A stretch of 64,000 bases of DNA from JBBRZM01 sp963813635 (GCA_963813635.1 CAWEZO010000002.1:1-64000); one strand, 5' to 3'. Positions 1 to 9,005 are shown, counted from the stretch's first letter. Notes: generated by a model from the sequence alone, not told the origin. Numbers and translations are program-made.

Positions 1-1024
1 ACGATCCGCCCGTCGGCCATCTGGGTCCAGCCGCCGACCACGCGTCCGTCGACCCAGATCGTGGGCCCCGCGTTGCCGTTGCGGTCGAACAGCTGCGCCC
101 CGTGCGGGCCGAGGAACCACTCGCGCTCCTTGTATCCCATGACCGTGGCGTCCAGGCCGGGGAGCAGCCGGACCCAACGGCTCGGCGGCTCGGTGCCGTC
201 GAGGTCGTCGGGCATGATCCAGCCCCTGGCGTCGGCGCCCAGGTCGACCTCGACCGCACCGACGGCGTCCAGCGACGCCCTCGTCTGCTTCAGCGTCCAA
301 CCGGTCCACCACCTGATGTCGGTCGTCGTCCCCGGGCCGAAGGCCGCAGCCATCGGCGGAGGAGCTCGGCGCACGCCTCGTCGTGATCGATCGCCGGGAG
401 CGGCGCGCCGAGCCAGGTCTCGAGCTCGGCCCAGCGGTACTGGCCGCTGATCCACGAGCCGCGCGGCCGGGCGCGCACGATCCGTCCCTCGGCGGCCAGC
501 AGTGTGAGGACGCGGGTGGACACGCCCATCTGGCCGGCCCATGTCGTGCCCTCGCCGAAGACGATCTTGCGGCCGAGCTCGGGGACGTCCTGCGTCAGCT
601 CGACCGCGGCGGCCTCACCGCGTGCGCGCAACGCCGCGAGGGTGCGCTCGCAGACGTCGTCCAGCCATCGATCCGCGTGCTTCGCGATGCCCTGGTCTTC
701 GAGGTGCTTGATCAGGCGCCGGCGCTCGCGAGGTGCGAGCGCCTTCGTGCACGCCTCGTCCATGATCGCCGCGACGTCGAGCGGGACGACGAACATCGTG
801 CGACGCATCCCGAGCATCCGGACCAGCGACTTGCGCTCGTAGAGCGCGTCCTCGAGATCCGCCGGCATGAAGTCGGCGACCCGAGCGAACAGCGAGACGT
901 GCACGGTGACGGGGTCGCTCGAGTGGAGACCGACGAGTCCGGCGGTCGCTTCCTCGACCGACGTCGCCGGTCGCGCGAGGTGGTGCCTCGTTGCCGCACG
1001 TCGATGCCGCTCGTCCCTGTCCAC
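1..1024 (-). pseudogene. Winged-helix DNA-binding domain protein (HTH_42/YcaQ-like), frameshifted, 3' end outside window
   Basis: The protein starts at a GTG (MDRDERHRRAATRHHLARPA) and looks like the winged-helix HTH_42 family, related to the YcaQ-like proteins linked to DNA repair. Typical features are the GLVGLHSSDPVTVHVSLFAR and LVRMLGMRRTMFVV stretches. The frame ends near 290, but the family continues in another frame from about 345 down to 1 (TTDIRWWTGW, GYKEREWFLGPHG, WVDGRVVGGWTQ). One missing base near 344-348, where LRRWLR should run into AFGPGT, restores the reading. The C-terminus leaves the window at base 1. It lies 3 bp after the MmcQ-like gene, so the two are probably cotranscribed. 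Function is inferred from fold only. Confidence 0.75.
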
Positions 1025-1027
1025 CGT

Positions 1028-1417
1028 CTAGAAGTGCGGTGCGTGTCGTTCGGCGAGCGCCCGAGGCGCGCAGGCCAGCCAGCCGTCGACGAGCGCATCC
1101 TTCAGCGGCCCCGCGGCGACCTTCCGGAGCTCGATCAACACCGCGGGGTACCGGTCGAAGTGCGCGATCGTGAAGAACCCCCGGTGGTTCGCGCCGAGCA
1201 CGGCCTCCTTCTCGATCAGGTCCTCCACGCGCACCGCGAGGATCTCTCCGTCGGGGACCGGCGCGTTGCCGAACCGCTTGCGGTCCGCCTTCGTGAACGG
1301 CCGCTCCCACGCGAAGGTCTTCCCGCCGACCGACCACGTCCGGGTCCCGCGTCGATCCGACGCGCTCACCTCGGGCAGCCCGAGGGCGATCCGCGCCACG
1401 TCGTCGAAGGTCGCCAC
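1028..1417 (-). CDS. MmcQ/YjbR family protein
   Basis: A 129-residue protein with the MmcQ/YjbR (DUF419) layout: an N-terminal helix (DDVARIALGLPEVS), a central strand pair (WSVGGKTFAWERPF), the LIEKEAVLGANHRGFFT stretch and a C-terminal YPAVLIELRKV...LVDGWLACAPR. Length and order match the family, a small DNA-binding-like fold of unknown cellular role. It begins with ATG and sits 10 bp downstream of the TetR gene and 3 bp upstream of the winged-helix gene, all on the same strand. It may therefore be transcribed from the TetR promoter. Confidence 0.8.
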   Translation of the reverse strand: MATFDDVARIALGLPEVSASDRRGTRTWSVGGKTFAWERPFTKADRKRFGNAPVPDGEILAVRVEDLIEKEAVLGANHRGFFTIAHFDRYPAVLIELRKVAAGPLKDALVDGWLACAPRALAERHAPHF

Positions 1418-1427
1418 GTCTCGACGC

Positions 1428-2114
1428 CTATGCCTGCTTGCGGTCCTTGTGCCGCTCGAGGCCGTCGAGCATCAGGTCGAGGGCGAACTCGAACTCGAAC
1501 TGGTCGTCGCATCCGGGTCCGACGACCGACGCGTCGTCATGCGAGACCGCGAGGAAGAGCTCGGAGATCGAGGGGTACGTTGCCGACATCGCCGCGAACA
1601 TCTCCGCCTCCAGCTGCGGATCGGTGTCGGTCTGGTCGTTGAACAGCTCCTGCGAGAACCCCAGCATGCGACTGCCCATCGCGTGCATCGCGTGGTGCGT
1701 CAGGTCGATCGTGAACCCGCCCGCACGGAACATCCCGATCATCGAGTCCATGTAGCCCATCACGATGGGGGTGGGCTCGCTCCGGGTCTCCATGACGCGC
1801 GAGGCCCATGGGTGCCGCAGCAGCGCCCGTCGCGCCGAGAGGATCCGCTCGCGGACGGCCGTCTTCCAGTCGGTGTCGGTGCGCGGCGGGTCGATCTCGC
1901 CGACGACCACGTCAAGCATGCCGCCGAGCATCTCCTCCTTGTTCGCGAGGTGCTTGTACAGCGCCATCGGCACGACCCCGAGCTCCTGCGCGACGCGGCG
2001 CATGCTGAGGGCGTCGACGCCCTCCCGATCCGCGAGCGCCACGGCGGCCGCCAGGATCCGTTCCCTGTTCAGGGGCTCGCGCGTCGTGGTCCGGACCTCG
2101 GGCTCGGTCTTCAC
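1428..2114 (-). CDS. TetR/AcrR family repressor with large-TetR C-terminal domain
   Basis: The N-terminal helix-turn-helix is clear (RERILAAAVALADREG, then MRRVAQELGVVPMALYKHLA), followed by a long ligand-binding domain of the TetR_C type, about 228 residues in all. I take the GTG at 2114 (VKTEPEVRTTT) as the start, because longer readings would run through the operator sequences. It is divergent from the MDR oxidoreductase at 2201. Two near-identical 15-bp palindromes lie in the gap, so it very likely represses itself and the oxidoreductase. The inducer is unknown. Confidence 0.88.
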   Translation of the reverse strand: MKTEPEVRTTTREPLNRERILAAAVALADREGVDALSMRRVAQELGVVPMALYKHLANKEEMLGGMLDVVVGEIDPPRTDTDWKTAVRERILSARRALLRHPWASRVMETRSEPTPIVMGYMDSMIGMFRAGGFTIDLTHHAMHAMGSRMLGFSQELFNDQTDTDPQLEAEMFAAMSATYPSISELFLAVSHDDASVVGPGCDDQFEFEFALDLMLDGLERHKDRKQA

Positions 2115-2115
2115 G

Positions 2116-2144
2116 TTGACAAGTGTACGCCGTACACGTAGCCT
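2116..2144 (+). promoter_or_regulatory. Putative promoter of the MDR oxidoreductase gene
   Basis: TTGACA at 2116-2121 is a perfect -35 box, and TAGCCT at 2139-2144 is a weak -10 box 17 bp away. The spacer contains the first TetR-type palindrome, the arrangement expected for steric repression. A strong ribosome site (agagggggaa) follows just before the ATG at 2201. Confidence 0.6.
2123..2137. promoter_or_regulatory. TetR-type operator 1
   Basis: GTGTACG C CGTACAC is a perfect 7+1+7 palindrome lying between the -35 and -10 boxes of the oxidoreductase promoter. It shares its half-site with the second palindrome 33 bp away, about three helical turns centre to centre. Confidence 0.7.
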
Positions 2145-2155
2145 GCTGTGTGTCG

Positions 2156-2170
2156 GCGTACGGCGTACAC
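2156..2170. promoter_or_regulatory. TetR-type operator 2
   Basis: GCGTACG G CGTACAC differs from operator 1 by one base in the left arm plus the central base. It sits downstream of the putative -10 box and upstream of the ribosome site, so a bound repressor would also block transcription there. Confidence 0.65.
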
Positions 2171-2200
2171 CCACCAACCAAACCCAGAGGGGGAACCACC

Positions 2201-3175
2201 ATGAAGGCCATCGTGCAGGACCGGTTCGGCTCGGCCGACGTGCTCGAGCTCCGCGACGTTCCCGACCCGGTGGTCGGCCCGGACGACGTCCTCGTGGAGG
2301 TGCGGGCGGCAGGCTGCGGCCCCGACGTGTGGCACCTGATGGCCGGGAAGCCGTACTTCGTCCGGGCGATGCCGGGGTTCCGGAAGATGAACGTCGGCGT
2401 GCGGGGCAGGGACGTCGCCGGCCGCGTCGAGGCCGTCGGCGCGAACGTGACCGACCTCCGGCCCGGCGATGAGGTGATGGGCATCGTCGAGGGCTCGTTC
2501 GCCGAGTTCGCGGTCGGCACGCCCGAGAAGCTGGTCCGAAAGCCCGAGCGGCTCACGTTCGAGCAGGCCGCCGCCGCGCCGATCTCGGGGCTCACCGCGG
2601 TACAGGCCCTCCGCGACGTCGCTCGCCTGCAGCGGGGGCAGACCGTTTTGGTGATCGGTGCAGCCGGCGGCGTGGGCACCCTCGCCGTGCAGATCGCGAA
2701 GGCGTACGGCGCCGCCCGGGTCACCGCGGTGTGCAGCGGCTCGAAGGCCGACCTGGTCCGCTCGATCGGGGCCGACGACGTGATCGACTACACGCGCGAG
2801 GACCTCACCGACGGCGGCCGCAAGTGGGACGTCATCGTCGACTGCGCCGGCCGGCGTCCGCTGCGGCATCTCCGCCACGCGCTGACGCGCGGGGGGACCC
2901 TCGCGATCGTCGGCGGCGACGGCGGCGGGAACTGGACCGGCGGTTTCGGCCGCCAGATCCTTCGAGCGCCGCTCCTGTCGTTGTTCGTCGGCCAGCGCCT
3001 CCGCCCCGTCGTCGCGACCGAGCCCCACGCGGACCTCGAGGAGTTGCGCGAGCTGATCGAGGCCAGGTCGGTGACGCCGGTCGTGGATCGGACGTTCGGG
3101 CTGAATGAGGCCGCCGACGCGGTCCGGTACCTCGAGCGGGGTCACTCCACCGGCAAGGTCGTCGTCACGGTCTGA
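2201..3175 (+). CDS. NAD(P)-dependent MDR family oxidoreductase (quinone oxidoreductase-like)
   Basis: A 324-residue zinc-independent medium-chain dehydrogenase/reductase. The GroES-like N-terminal half (MKAIVQDRFGSADVLELRDV) is followed by a Rossmann nucleotide-binding segment with VLVIGAAGGVGTLAVQIAKA, and SKADLVRSIGADDVIDYTRED is typical of the family. I chose the ATG at 2201 because agagggggaa sits correctly before it. It is divergent from the TetR gene and preceded by two palindromic operators, so it is probably induced by a toxic or quinone-like compound. A paralogue lies at 31505-32467. Confidence 0.88.
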   Translation: MKAIVQDRFGSADVLELRDVPDPVVGPDDVLVEVRAAGCGPDVWHLMAGKPYFVRAMPGFRKMNVGVRGRDVAGRVEAVGANVTDLRPGDEVMGIVEGSFAEFAVGTPEKLVRKPERLTFEQAAAAPISGLTAVQALRDVARLQRGQTVLVIGAAGGVGTLAVQIAKAYGAARVTAVCSGSKADLVRSIGADDVIDYTREDLTDGGRKWDVIVDCAGRRPLRHLRHALTRGGTLAIVGGDGGGNWTGGFGRQILRAPLLSLFVGQRLRPVVATEPHADLEELRELIEARSVTPVVDRTFGLNEAADAVRYLERGHSTGKVVVTV

Positions 3176-3180
3176 TCCGG

Positions 3181-4375
3181 TCAGTCCGGGAGGAGGGGGA
3201 CCCGGAGACCTTCGGCGCGTCCGAGCAGGACGCCGCGCTTCACCGCGGACGAGCCGAACCGGTCGTGCAGGCGGTCGAGCGTCTCGTCGATCGCCGAGGA
3301 CGAGGCGACGCCGTCGAGCGGGAGCGCCAACTGAACGGCGTCGTCGCGCGAGAGGTTCGTGAACGTCAGGCCGAGCAGCGTGATCCCGCGCTCCCGGATC
3401 ATCGGGAGCGACTCGGTCAGCAGGATCCGTGCGACGTCCAGCAGCGTCGCCGTCTCGCCGGTCGCCTCGGGGAGCGTGTGTGAGCGCGTGGCTCGCGCGA
3501 AGTCGTCGAACCGCAGGCGAAGGACCACCGTCCGGCAGACGCGGTGCGCGCCGCGCAGACGCCGGGCCAGCCGGTCGACCAGCGCCAGCAGGTCGGTCTC
3601 GAGCAGCTCCGGCGATCGCGGCCGCCGCCCGAGCGCCCGCTGGGTGCCGATCGAGCGTCGCCGGCGGCCGACCTCGACCGGGCGCGGGTCGCGGTTGTGC
3701 GCCAGCGCGTGGAGGTGCCGCCCCGACGCTCGCCCGAGGATCCGCTCCATCTCGGCCTCCTCCAGCCGCGCGACGTCTGCGACCGTCCTGAGCGAGCGCT
3801 CGTGCAGCTTCCGCGCCGTGACCGGTCCGACGCCCCACAGCAACTCGACCGGCAGCGCGTGCAGGAACGTGAGCTCCTCGTCGACCGGCACGACGAGGAG
3901 GCCGTCGGGCTTCGCCACCTGGCTCGCGACCTTGGCCAGGAACTTCGTGCGCGCCACGCCGACCGTGACGGGGATCCCGACGCGCTCGCGCACCTCCGCG
4001 CGCAGGCGTGTCGGCGATCTCCGTCGGCGTGCCGGCGATCCGCCGCAGGCCGCCGACGTCGAGGAACGCCTCGTCGATCGACAGCCCTTCGACGAGCGGC
4101 GTCGTGTCGCGGAACACCTCGAACATCGCGGTGCTCGCCGCCGAGTACGCCTCCATCCGCGGCCGCACCACGATCGCCTGCGGGCACAGGCGCCGCGCCT
4201 GCGTCTCGCCCATCGGCGTGTACACCCCGAAGGCCTTGGCCTCGTAGCTGGCCGCCAGCACCACCCCGCCGCCGACGATCACCGGTTTGCCGCGCAGCGA
4301 AGGATCGTCCCGCTGCTCGACCGATGCATAGAAGGAGTCGGCGTCGGCGTGCAGGATCGTGGCGTCGTCGCTCAC
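3181..4375 (-). pseudogene. dinB: DNA polymerase IV (Y-family), frameshifted
   Basis: The N-terminal part shows the Y-family palm and fingers: ILHADADSFYASVEQRDD with the first catalytic Asp, the VLAASYEAKAFGV region, and SIDEAFLDVGGL with the Asp-Glu pair. The rest, in a second frame, contains VTVGVARTKFLAKVASQVAKPDG, the helix-hairpin-helix LLWGVGPVTARKLHERSLRT and a little-finger domain. The two halves join if one extra C near 4004-4006 is removed (ADT-LRAEVRERVG). The protein would be near normal length for DinB, about 397 residues, and would act in translesion synthesis. Start is GTG at 4375. Either the gene is newly broken or the indel is an assembly error. Confidence 0.85.
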
Positions 4376-4449
4376 GGCCGGATGCTGGCACCGACCACCG
4401 ACACGAGCCCGACGGAGCCCATGTCCGGGGCGGACCCTAGACTCGCCGC

Positions 4450-5397
4450 GTGACCGACATGGACTGGCTGCTCGACGCCGACCCCGCCATCCGGTGGCAG
4501 GTGTTGCGCGATCTGGCCGACGCGCCGGCCGAGGTCGTCGCGGCCGAGCGCGCGCGGGTCGTCACCGAGGGGTGGGGCGCGCGGCTGCTGGCCCTGCAGG
4601 GCAACGACGGCCAGTGGGAGGGAGGCGCGCTCTTCCCCGCGGGGTGGTGGGATCCGACTCACGACGACACCCAGCCCTGGACCGCCACGGAGCCCTCGCT
4701 CACGCTGCTGCAGCTGTTCGGGGTCGACCCGGACGCCGAACCGGTGCGACGGGCGGTTGCCCAGGTCCGGGACCACTGCCGCTGGGAGCACGACGACCAG
4801 CCGTTCTTCGAGGGCGAGGTCGAGCCGTGCATCAACGGCATGACCGTCGTCCTCGGGGCCTCCTTCGGCCAGGACGTCGACGGCATCGTCGAGCGACTGC
4901 TGGGTGAGCAGCTCGAGGACGGCGGGTGGAACTGCGAGGCGGAGAACGGTTCGGTCCGCTCGTCGTTCCACAGCACGATCTGCGTCCTCGAAGGCCTGTT
5001 GGCGCACGAGCGAGCGACCGGTGGCTCGGCGGGATCCATCGCGGTCCGACGCCGGGGCGAGGGGTACCTCCTCGAACGGCAGCTGTTCCGGCGGAAGAGC
5101 ACCGGCGAGGTCGTCGATCCCGACTGGCTGCGGTTCTCGTTCCCGACGCGCTGGCACTACGACGTGCTGCGCGGCCTGGAGTATCTCCGGGAGGCCGGGG
5201 ATCCGCCGGATCAGCGTGTGGACGAAGCGATCGAGGTGCTCCGATCCAAGCAGCGGCCCGACGGCACGTGGCTGCTGGAGAACACCCATCCCGGCGCGGT
5301 TCACTTCACGCTCGAAGACGGCGATGGCCTGCCCAGCCGATGGAACACGCTCCGGGCGCTGCGCGTGCTCGGTTGGTACGAGCGGTCGGCCGACTGA
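4450..5397 (+). CDS. Squalene cyclase-like alpha/alpha-barrel protein
   Basis: A 315-residue soluble protein with repeated QW-like segments (LLALQGNDGQWEGGALFP, LLGEQLEDGGWNCEAENG, LRSKQRPDGTWLLEN) that mark the alpha6/alpha6 toroid of terpene cyclases and prenyltransferases. It has only the short single-toroid form and lacks the DxDD motif of true squalene-hopene cyclases, so catalytic activity is not shown. Comparable actinobacterial genes are usually labelled squalene cyclase-like. GTG at 4450 is the start. It stands alone between the polymerase IV and nitroreductase genes. Confidence 0.6.
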   Translation: MTDMDWLLDADPAIRWQVLRDLADAPAEVVAAERARVVTEGWGARLLALQGNDGQWEGGALFPAGWWDPTHDDTQPWTATEPSLTLLQLFGVDPDAEPVRRAVAQVRDHCRWEHDDQPFFEGEVEPCINGMTVVLGASFGQDVDGIVERLLGEQLEDGGWNCEAENGSVRSSFHSTICVLEGLLAHERATGGSAGSIAVRRRGEGYLLERQLFRRKSTGEVVDPDWLRFSFPTRWHYDVLRGLEYLREAGDPPDQRVDEAIEVLRSKQRPDGTWLLENTHPGAVHFTLEDGDGLPSRWNTLRALRVLGWYERSAD

Positions 5398-5477
5398 ACG
5401 GCCCGTCCGTGGCGGGACGGATGCCCGGGGTCGGATCCGGGGACGTGCGCCATCCTCGGGATGAGGAGGTGCGTCTC

Positions 5478-5981
5478 ATGACGACGACGACGGGAGAACG
5501 GAAGACCCGGCCGTACGTGACGTCCTATTCGCCGGCGGAGCGGCACCCGAGCCTGTTCCGGATCGGGAACGCGTGCATGCGCATGATCGTGCCGACCCGG
5601 CTCGGCGAGAAGATGCAGGGCCTCTCGATCCTGACGCTGACCGGACGCAAGACCGGGAAGCGGTACGCCATCCCGGTCTCGGTCATCGACCTGGATGGGT
5701 CACCGATCATCCTGACGGCGGCAGGGTGGCGGGTGAACCTGCGGGGCGGCGCCGACGTCGAGGTCCGCGCCGGCCGTACGACCCGTCGGATGCACGCGAC
5801 GCTCGTCGAGGATCCGGAGCGCGTGGCCGACGTGTACGCGACGGTGCTGCCGACCGTTGGGGTCGCGCACGCGAAGCGGCTCGGGCTCGTGCTGGCCGGT
5901 GAGCGGTACCCGACACGCGAGGAGCTGATCGAGGGGATCGGGGGCCGCCGCGCCGTGATCGCGCTCACCGAGCTCCCGTAG
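5478..5981 (+). CDS. Deazaflavin (F420)-dependent nitroreductase/quinone reductase family protein
   Basis: A 167-residue protein of the Ddn/DUF385 split-barrel family. It has the typical LSILTLTGRKTGKRYAIPVS stretch, a strand with SPIILTAAGWRVNLRGGADV and a basic AGRTTRRMHATLVEDPERV segment. Family members reduce quinones or nitro compounds with reduced F420, or bind related flavins. ATG at 5478 is supported by gaggaggt at 5463-5470. No F420 biosynthesis gene is in the window, so the cofactor is inferred from the family. Confidence 0.8.
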   Translation: MTTTTGERKTRPYVTSYSPAERHPSLFRIGNACMRMIVPTRLGEKMQGLSILTLTGRKTGKRYAIPVSVIDLDGSPIILTAAGWRVNLRGGADVEVRAGRTTRRMHATLVEDPERVADVYATVLPTVGVAHAKRLGLVLAGERYPTREELIEGIGGRRAVIALTELP

Positions 5982-5996
5982 GACGTATCGGGCCGG

Positions 5997-6398
5997 TCAG
6001 GCGGGTCGCAGCTCCACGAAGCCCGCCGCGGTGAAGTCCCCGTCGAACGCGAGCGCCCGGCGGATCTTCAGGGAGCGCATCACCGCGAAGCTGGTCGCAT
6101 CCACGAACGAGTACTCGCGCTCGTCGTGGCGGCGGAGCCATTCGAGCGCGCGCCGTTCGAGGTCCGGATCGACGTGGACGATCTGGAGGCGAGGCGATCG
6201 ATCGAGGAGGTCGAGGAACCCGACACCTGCGTGGTGACCAACCTTCCGCCGAAGGAACGTCCACGTCTCTCCGCGGACGTGGTTCGTCGTCACGAGCTGT
6301 TCGGATCCAGCGGATCGGAAGACCTCTGCGGCCTCCCCGTGGCGAGCATCCTGTCGGATCCGAAGGGCGATCCAATGCGAGGTGTCGACGAAGATCAT
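5997..6398 (-). CDS. vapC: PIN-domain toxin, VapC-like
   Basis: A 133-residue PIN-domain ribonuclease. Candidate metal-binding acids are Asp5 in MIFVDTSHWI, a Glu in RGETWTFLRR and an Asp in YSFVDATSFAVMRS. Its ATG overlaps the end of the upstream ribbon-helix-helix gene by 4 bp, the usual coupling of a VapBC pair. It should cleave RNA unless neutralised by the antitoxin. Confidence 0.88.
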   Translation of the reverse strand: MIFVDTSHWIALRIRQDARHGEAAEVFRSAGSEQLVTTNHVRGETWTFLRRKVGHHAGVGFLDLLDRSPRLQIVHVDPDLERRALEWLRRHDEREYSFVDATSFAVMRSLKIRRALAFDGDFTAAGFVELRPA

Positions 6399-6646
6399 CG
6401 ACCGAAGATGGCTTCCTCGCTGTACACGACGTCATCGATCGACTCGCGTTCGTACCCCGGGACGTCGTCCGCGCCGACCATCTGCCACAGCGGGTCCTCC
6501 TCTATCGGGGGGAGTGGCTGGACACGCTCGCGCACGAACCGCCGGATCAAGGCGGCCTTGGACGTGCGTTCCTTCTGGGCCATCCGCTCGAGGATCCGGT
6601 CGAGGTCCTCGTCGATCATGATCTGAAGGCGCTTCACGGAAGGCAT
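6395..6646 (-). CDS. vapB: Ribbon-helix-helix antitoxin, VapB-like
   Basis: An 83-residue protein with an N-terminal RHH fold (KRLQIMIDEDLDRILERMA, then SKAALIRRFVRERV) and an acidic tail (ESIDDVVYSEEAIFG) expected to cover the toxin active site. It is the first gene of the pair, overlaps the PIN gene by 4 bp and probably represses the operon. Confidence 0.85.
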   Translation of the reverse strand: MPSVKRLQIMIDEDLDRILERMAQKERTSKAALIRRFVRERVQPLPPIEEDPLWQMVGADDVPGYERESIDDVVYSEEAIFGR

Positions 6647-6652
6647 GCTACG

Positions 6653-7341
6653 TCATCCTTGATGGGTGATGTAACCCCAAGCGTAAGCGCTTCCGGCGCA
6701 ACCGGATGTGACATCGGTCACGTCGAGCGGTGGAGTGGGTTGCACGGACCGGACCGCGCGAAGGCGAGCGACTGGACGTGCGTCCCGTCGACGTCCGCGA
6801 TCCCGAGCCCGCCCCCAGCAGATCTTCATCTTCCGGAACGCGATCTGGGTGCCGTCGGGCGACCAGCTGGGCAACTCCGCGTTCTGATCGCCGGTGCAGT
6901 CCCGTGCCGTCGGCGTTCACGAGCCAGATCCTGTCCGGGGAGAACCCCGTCCCGAACGCGAGCTGGCTCCCGTCCGGGGACCACGCCAGGCCACCGATGA
7001 CCGCGCCCCGCATCACGCCGGTGTCCGGCAGGAGGACCCGGACGTGGCTCCCGTCGGCGTCCATCACCCGCAGGGAGTTGTCGTGGTCGCCGGACCCGTT
7101 GAGGTACGCGATCTTCGAACCGTCCGGCGAGAGCACCGGGAAGTTGAGGCCGATCCGGTCCCCGTGGGGCGCGGGAACACCCTCGAGGAGCAGTCTCGGC
7201 GTGCCGCCACCGCTCCAGGACACGTAGGAACGCGTCCTGCATCAGCTCCTCGGCCTCGTGGCTGTTCCCGACGATCAGGTAGAGCGCCCGGAAGAGCCGC
7301 TCGTGATGGTCCGCGAACAGCTCCTCGAAGGTCGCGGGCAC
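6653..7341 (-). pseudogene. Chimeric remnant: ECF sigma factor start fused to PD40/TolB-like beta-propeller fragment
   Basis: The first 45 codons (GTG at 7341) are the start of an extracytoplasmic sigma factor: FEELFADHHERLFRALYLIV, then EAEELMQDAFLRVLERW, i.e. region 2.1-2.2. At about 7205 this changes, out of frame, to a WD40-like propeller with repeats such as FPVLSPDGSKIAYLNG and GLAWSPDGSQLAFGTG. A further frame change near 6890 leads to PSWSPDGTQIAFRKMK. The missing middle suggests a deletion joined two neighbouring genes. Neither product can work. Confidence 0.75.
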
Positions 7342-7505
7342 GAGGGCGGTCGCCGTGCGTCCACATCGTGGGCGAGGTCCGAGGGTCGTTCCATATCCAC
7401 CTTAGAGTCACGACACCCCCGTGTCCGTGCAGGCCGTCCCCGAGGATCGGAGCGACCCGCTCGCTCGAGGGTCGCTCACCTCGCCGCACAGGTCCCGATC
7501 GCGAG

Positions 7506-8102
7506 ATGATCCCGGCAACGATGGCACGGTTCGAGGGCGCGTACGCGGGCACGCCGCCGTGGGACATCGGGCGGCCGCAGCCGGCGCTGGAGGCGTTCGC
7601 CCGGGCCGGCGAGCTCCGCGGTCGCGTGCTCGACGCCGGTTGCGGCACCGGCGAGCACGCGCTGATGGCCGCGGCGCTGGGCCTCGAGGCGACGGGGATC
7701 GACGCCGCGCCGACCGCGATCGAGAAGGCACGGGAGAAGGCCCGCGAACGGGGCCTCGACGTCCAGTTCGTCGTGGGCGACCTCACCGGTCCCGCGGATC
7801 CCGATGATCCGTTCGACACGGTGCTCGACTGCGGCTGCTTCCACGTCTTCGACGACGAGGACCGGCGCGCCTACGTCGCCTACCTGCGCTCGACGATCGT
7901 GCCGGGCGGCCGGTTCTTCATGCTGTGCTTCAGCGACCGGGCTCCCGGCGGGTTCGGCCCCCGCCGGATCACCGAGGCCGAGATCCGCGAGTCCTTCGCC
8001 GACAGATGGCGCGTCGACGCGATCGAGTCGGCCGTGCTGCAGACGATCTTGGGCGGTGGGACGGACATCGAAGCCTGGCTCGCGTCGATCACGCGGGTCT
8101 AG
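7506..8102 (+). CDS. Class I SAM-dependent methyltransferase
   Basis: A 198-residue Rossmann-fold methyltransferase. The N-terminus YAGTPPWDIGRPQPA is typical of a small actinobacterial subfamily. Motif I is VLDAGCGTGEHALMAAALG, an acidic residue follows in ATGIDAAPTA, and TVLDCGCFHVF matches motif IV. The substrate is unknown. ATG at 7506 or at 7521 could be the start, and neither has a strong ribosome site. The last 20 bp (8083-8102) recur at 9006-9025. Confidence 0.85.
   Translation: MIPATMARFEGAYAGTPPWDIGRPQPALEAFARAGELRGRVLDAGCGTGEHALMAAALGLEATGIDAAPTAIEKAREKARERGLDVQFVVGDLTGPADPDDPFDTVLDCGCFHVFDDEDRRAYVAYLRSTIVPGGRFFMLCFSDRAPGGFGPRRITEAEIRESFADRWRVDAIESAVLQTILGGGTDIEAWLASITRV
8083..8102 (+). 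repeat. 20-bp direct repeat, copy 1 (3' end of methyltransferase gene)
   Basis: CGTCGATCACGCGGGTCTAG encodes the last codons (SITRV, stop) of the methyltransferase and occurs again exactly at 9006-9025. The two copies bracket the oppositely oriented membrane protein gene at 8112-8906. Confidence 0.8.
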
Positions 8103-8111
8103 CCCGACGGC

Positions 8112-8906
8112 TCACAGCTCGGCGACCGGGGTTGCGTCGATCGTCCCCGAGTTCGGCCGGCCGATCGCGAGGTAGGCGACGAACGCCACGATCACGATCA
8201 GGAGCGCCACGCTCACGGGTCCGTAGCCGTACCCGAGCCCGCCGAGCTCTTTCGGACCCGCGAACAGATCGGCGAGCGACGCCCCGAGCGGTCTCGTGAC
8301 GACGTAGGCGAACCAGAACGCCGCGACCTCGCCGATCCCGAGCCAACGCCGTGCAGCGAACGCGAAGCCGAACAGCCCCGCGAACAGCACGGCCGACGTG
8401 AAGAACCCCCAGCCTAACGAGAACGCCGTGAGGTCACCGGCCGCGGTCCCGAGCGCGAACGTGGCCATCACCACGGCCCAGTAGAAGAGCTCGCGCCGGC
8501 GCGTGGTGATGCTGTGGATCGAAAGCGTTCCCTCGACCCGATACCACACGGCGAACAACACGGCGAGCACCACCGAGAGGAAGGCGGTCGAAACGGCGTA
8601 CGACACGCCCAGCTCTACGTGCACGCCGTCGGCCGCCATCGTCCCCGTGATCGCCACCATCAGGACCGCGAACCAGTAGATCGGAGCGACGTAGCGGTCG
8701 GCGGCGAGCTGCATCGCGAGGGCCACCGCCAGGATCGCCGCCGCGATCAGGACGACGGCGATCAGACCGGAGGTGTTCGTCACGCCTTCGTGGTGGATGA
8801 AGAAGTCGGAGGTCGTCTCGCCCATCCCGGTGGTCAGCACCTTCACGACCCAGAAGATCGCCGTGACCTCGGGGACCTTCACCAAGGTCTTCCGTTCGAG
8901 GTGCAT
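8112..8906 (-). CDS. COG4705-like integral membrane protein
   Basis: A 264-residue protein with about seven or eight membrane helices. The N-terminus VPEVTAIFWVVKVLTTGMGETTSDFFIHH and the internal FYWAVVMATFALGTAAGDL match the COG4705 family of putative membrane-anchored proteins. The repeated TxxGETTSD/TxxGTAAGD motifs suggest an internal duplication. Function is unknown. It begins with ATG at 8906, stands alone, and is flanked by a 20-bp direct repeat, which suggests it was inserted next to the methyltransferase. Confidence 0.7.
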   Translation of the reverse strand: MHLERKTLVKVPEVTAIFWVVKVLTTGMGETTSDFFIHHEGVTNTSGLIAVVLIAAAILAVALAMQLAADRYVAPIYWFAVLMVAITGTMAADGVHVELGVSYAVSTAFLSVVLAVLFAVWYRVEGTLSIHSITTRRRELFYWAVVMATFALGTAAGDLTAFSLGWGFFTSAVLFAGLFGFAFAARRWLGIGEVAAFWFAYVVTRPLGASLADLFAGPKELGGLGYGYGPVSVALLIVIVAFVAYLAIGRPNSGTIDATPVAEL

Positions 8907-9005
8907 CCCCCGAGTCTCCGGTCATCGCGACCCAACGGGAAGGCCGGCGCGCGTTGAGGTTTCGTTGCAACCGCCGAGCCGCGCGTGTGCGCGTCCCGCC
9001 GCATC

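Noticed and set aside
2111..4375. A 754-codon frame starting at the polymerase IV start and running through to the TetR gene
   Set aside because: Only its first 120 codons are polymerase IV; the rest is reached through a frameshift and lies antisense to the MDR oxidoreductase.
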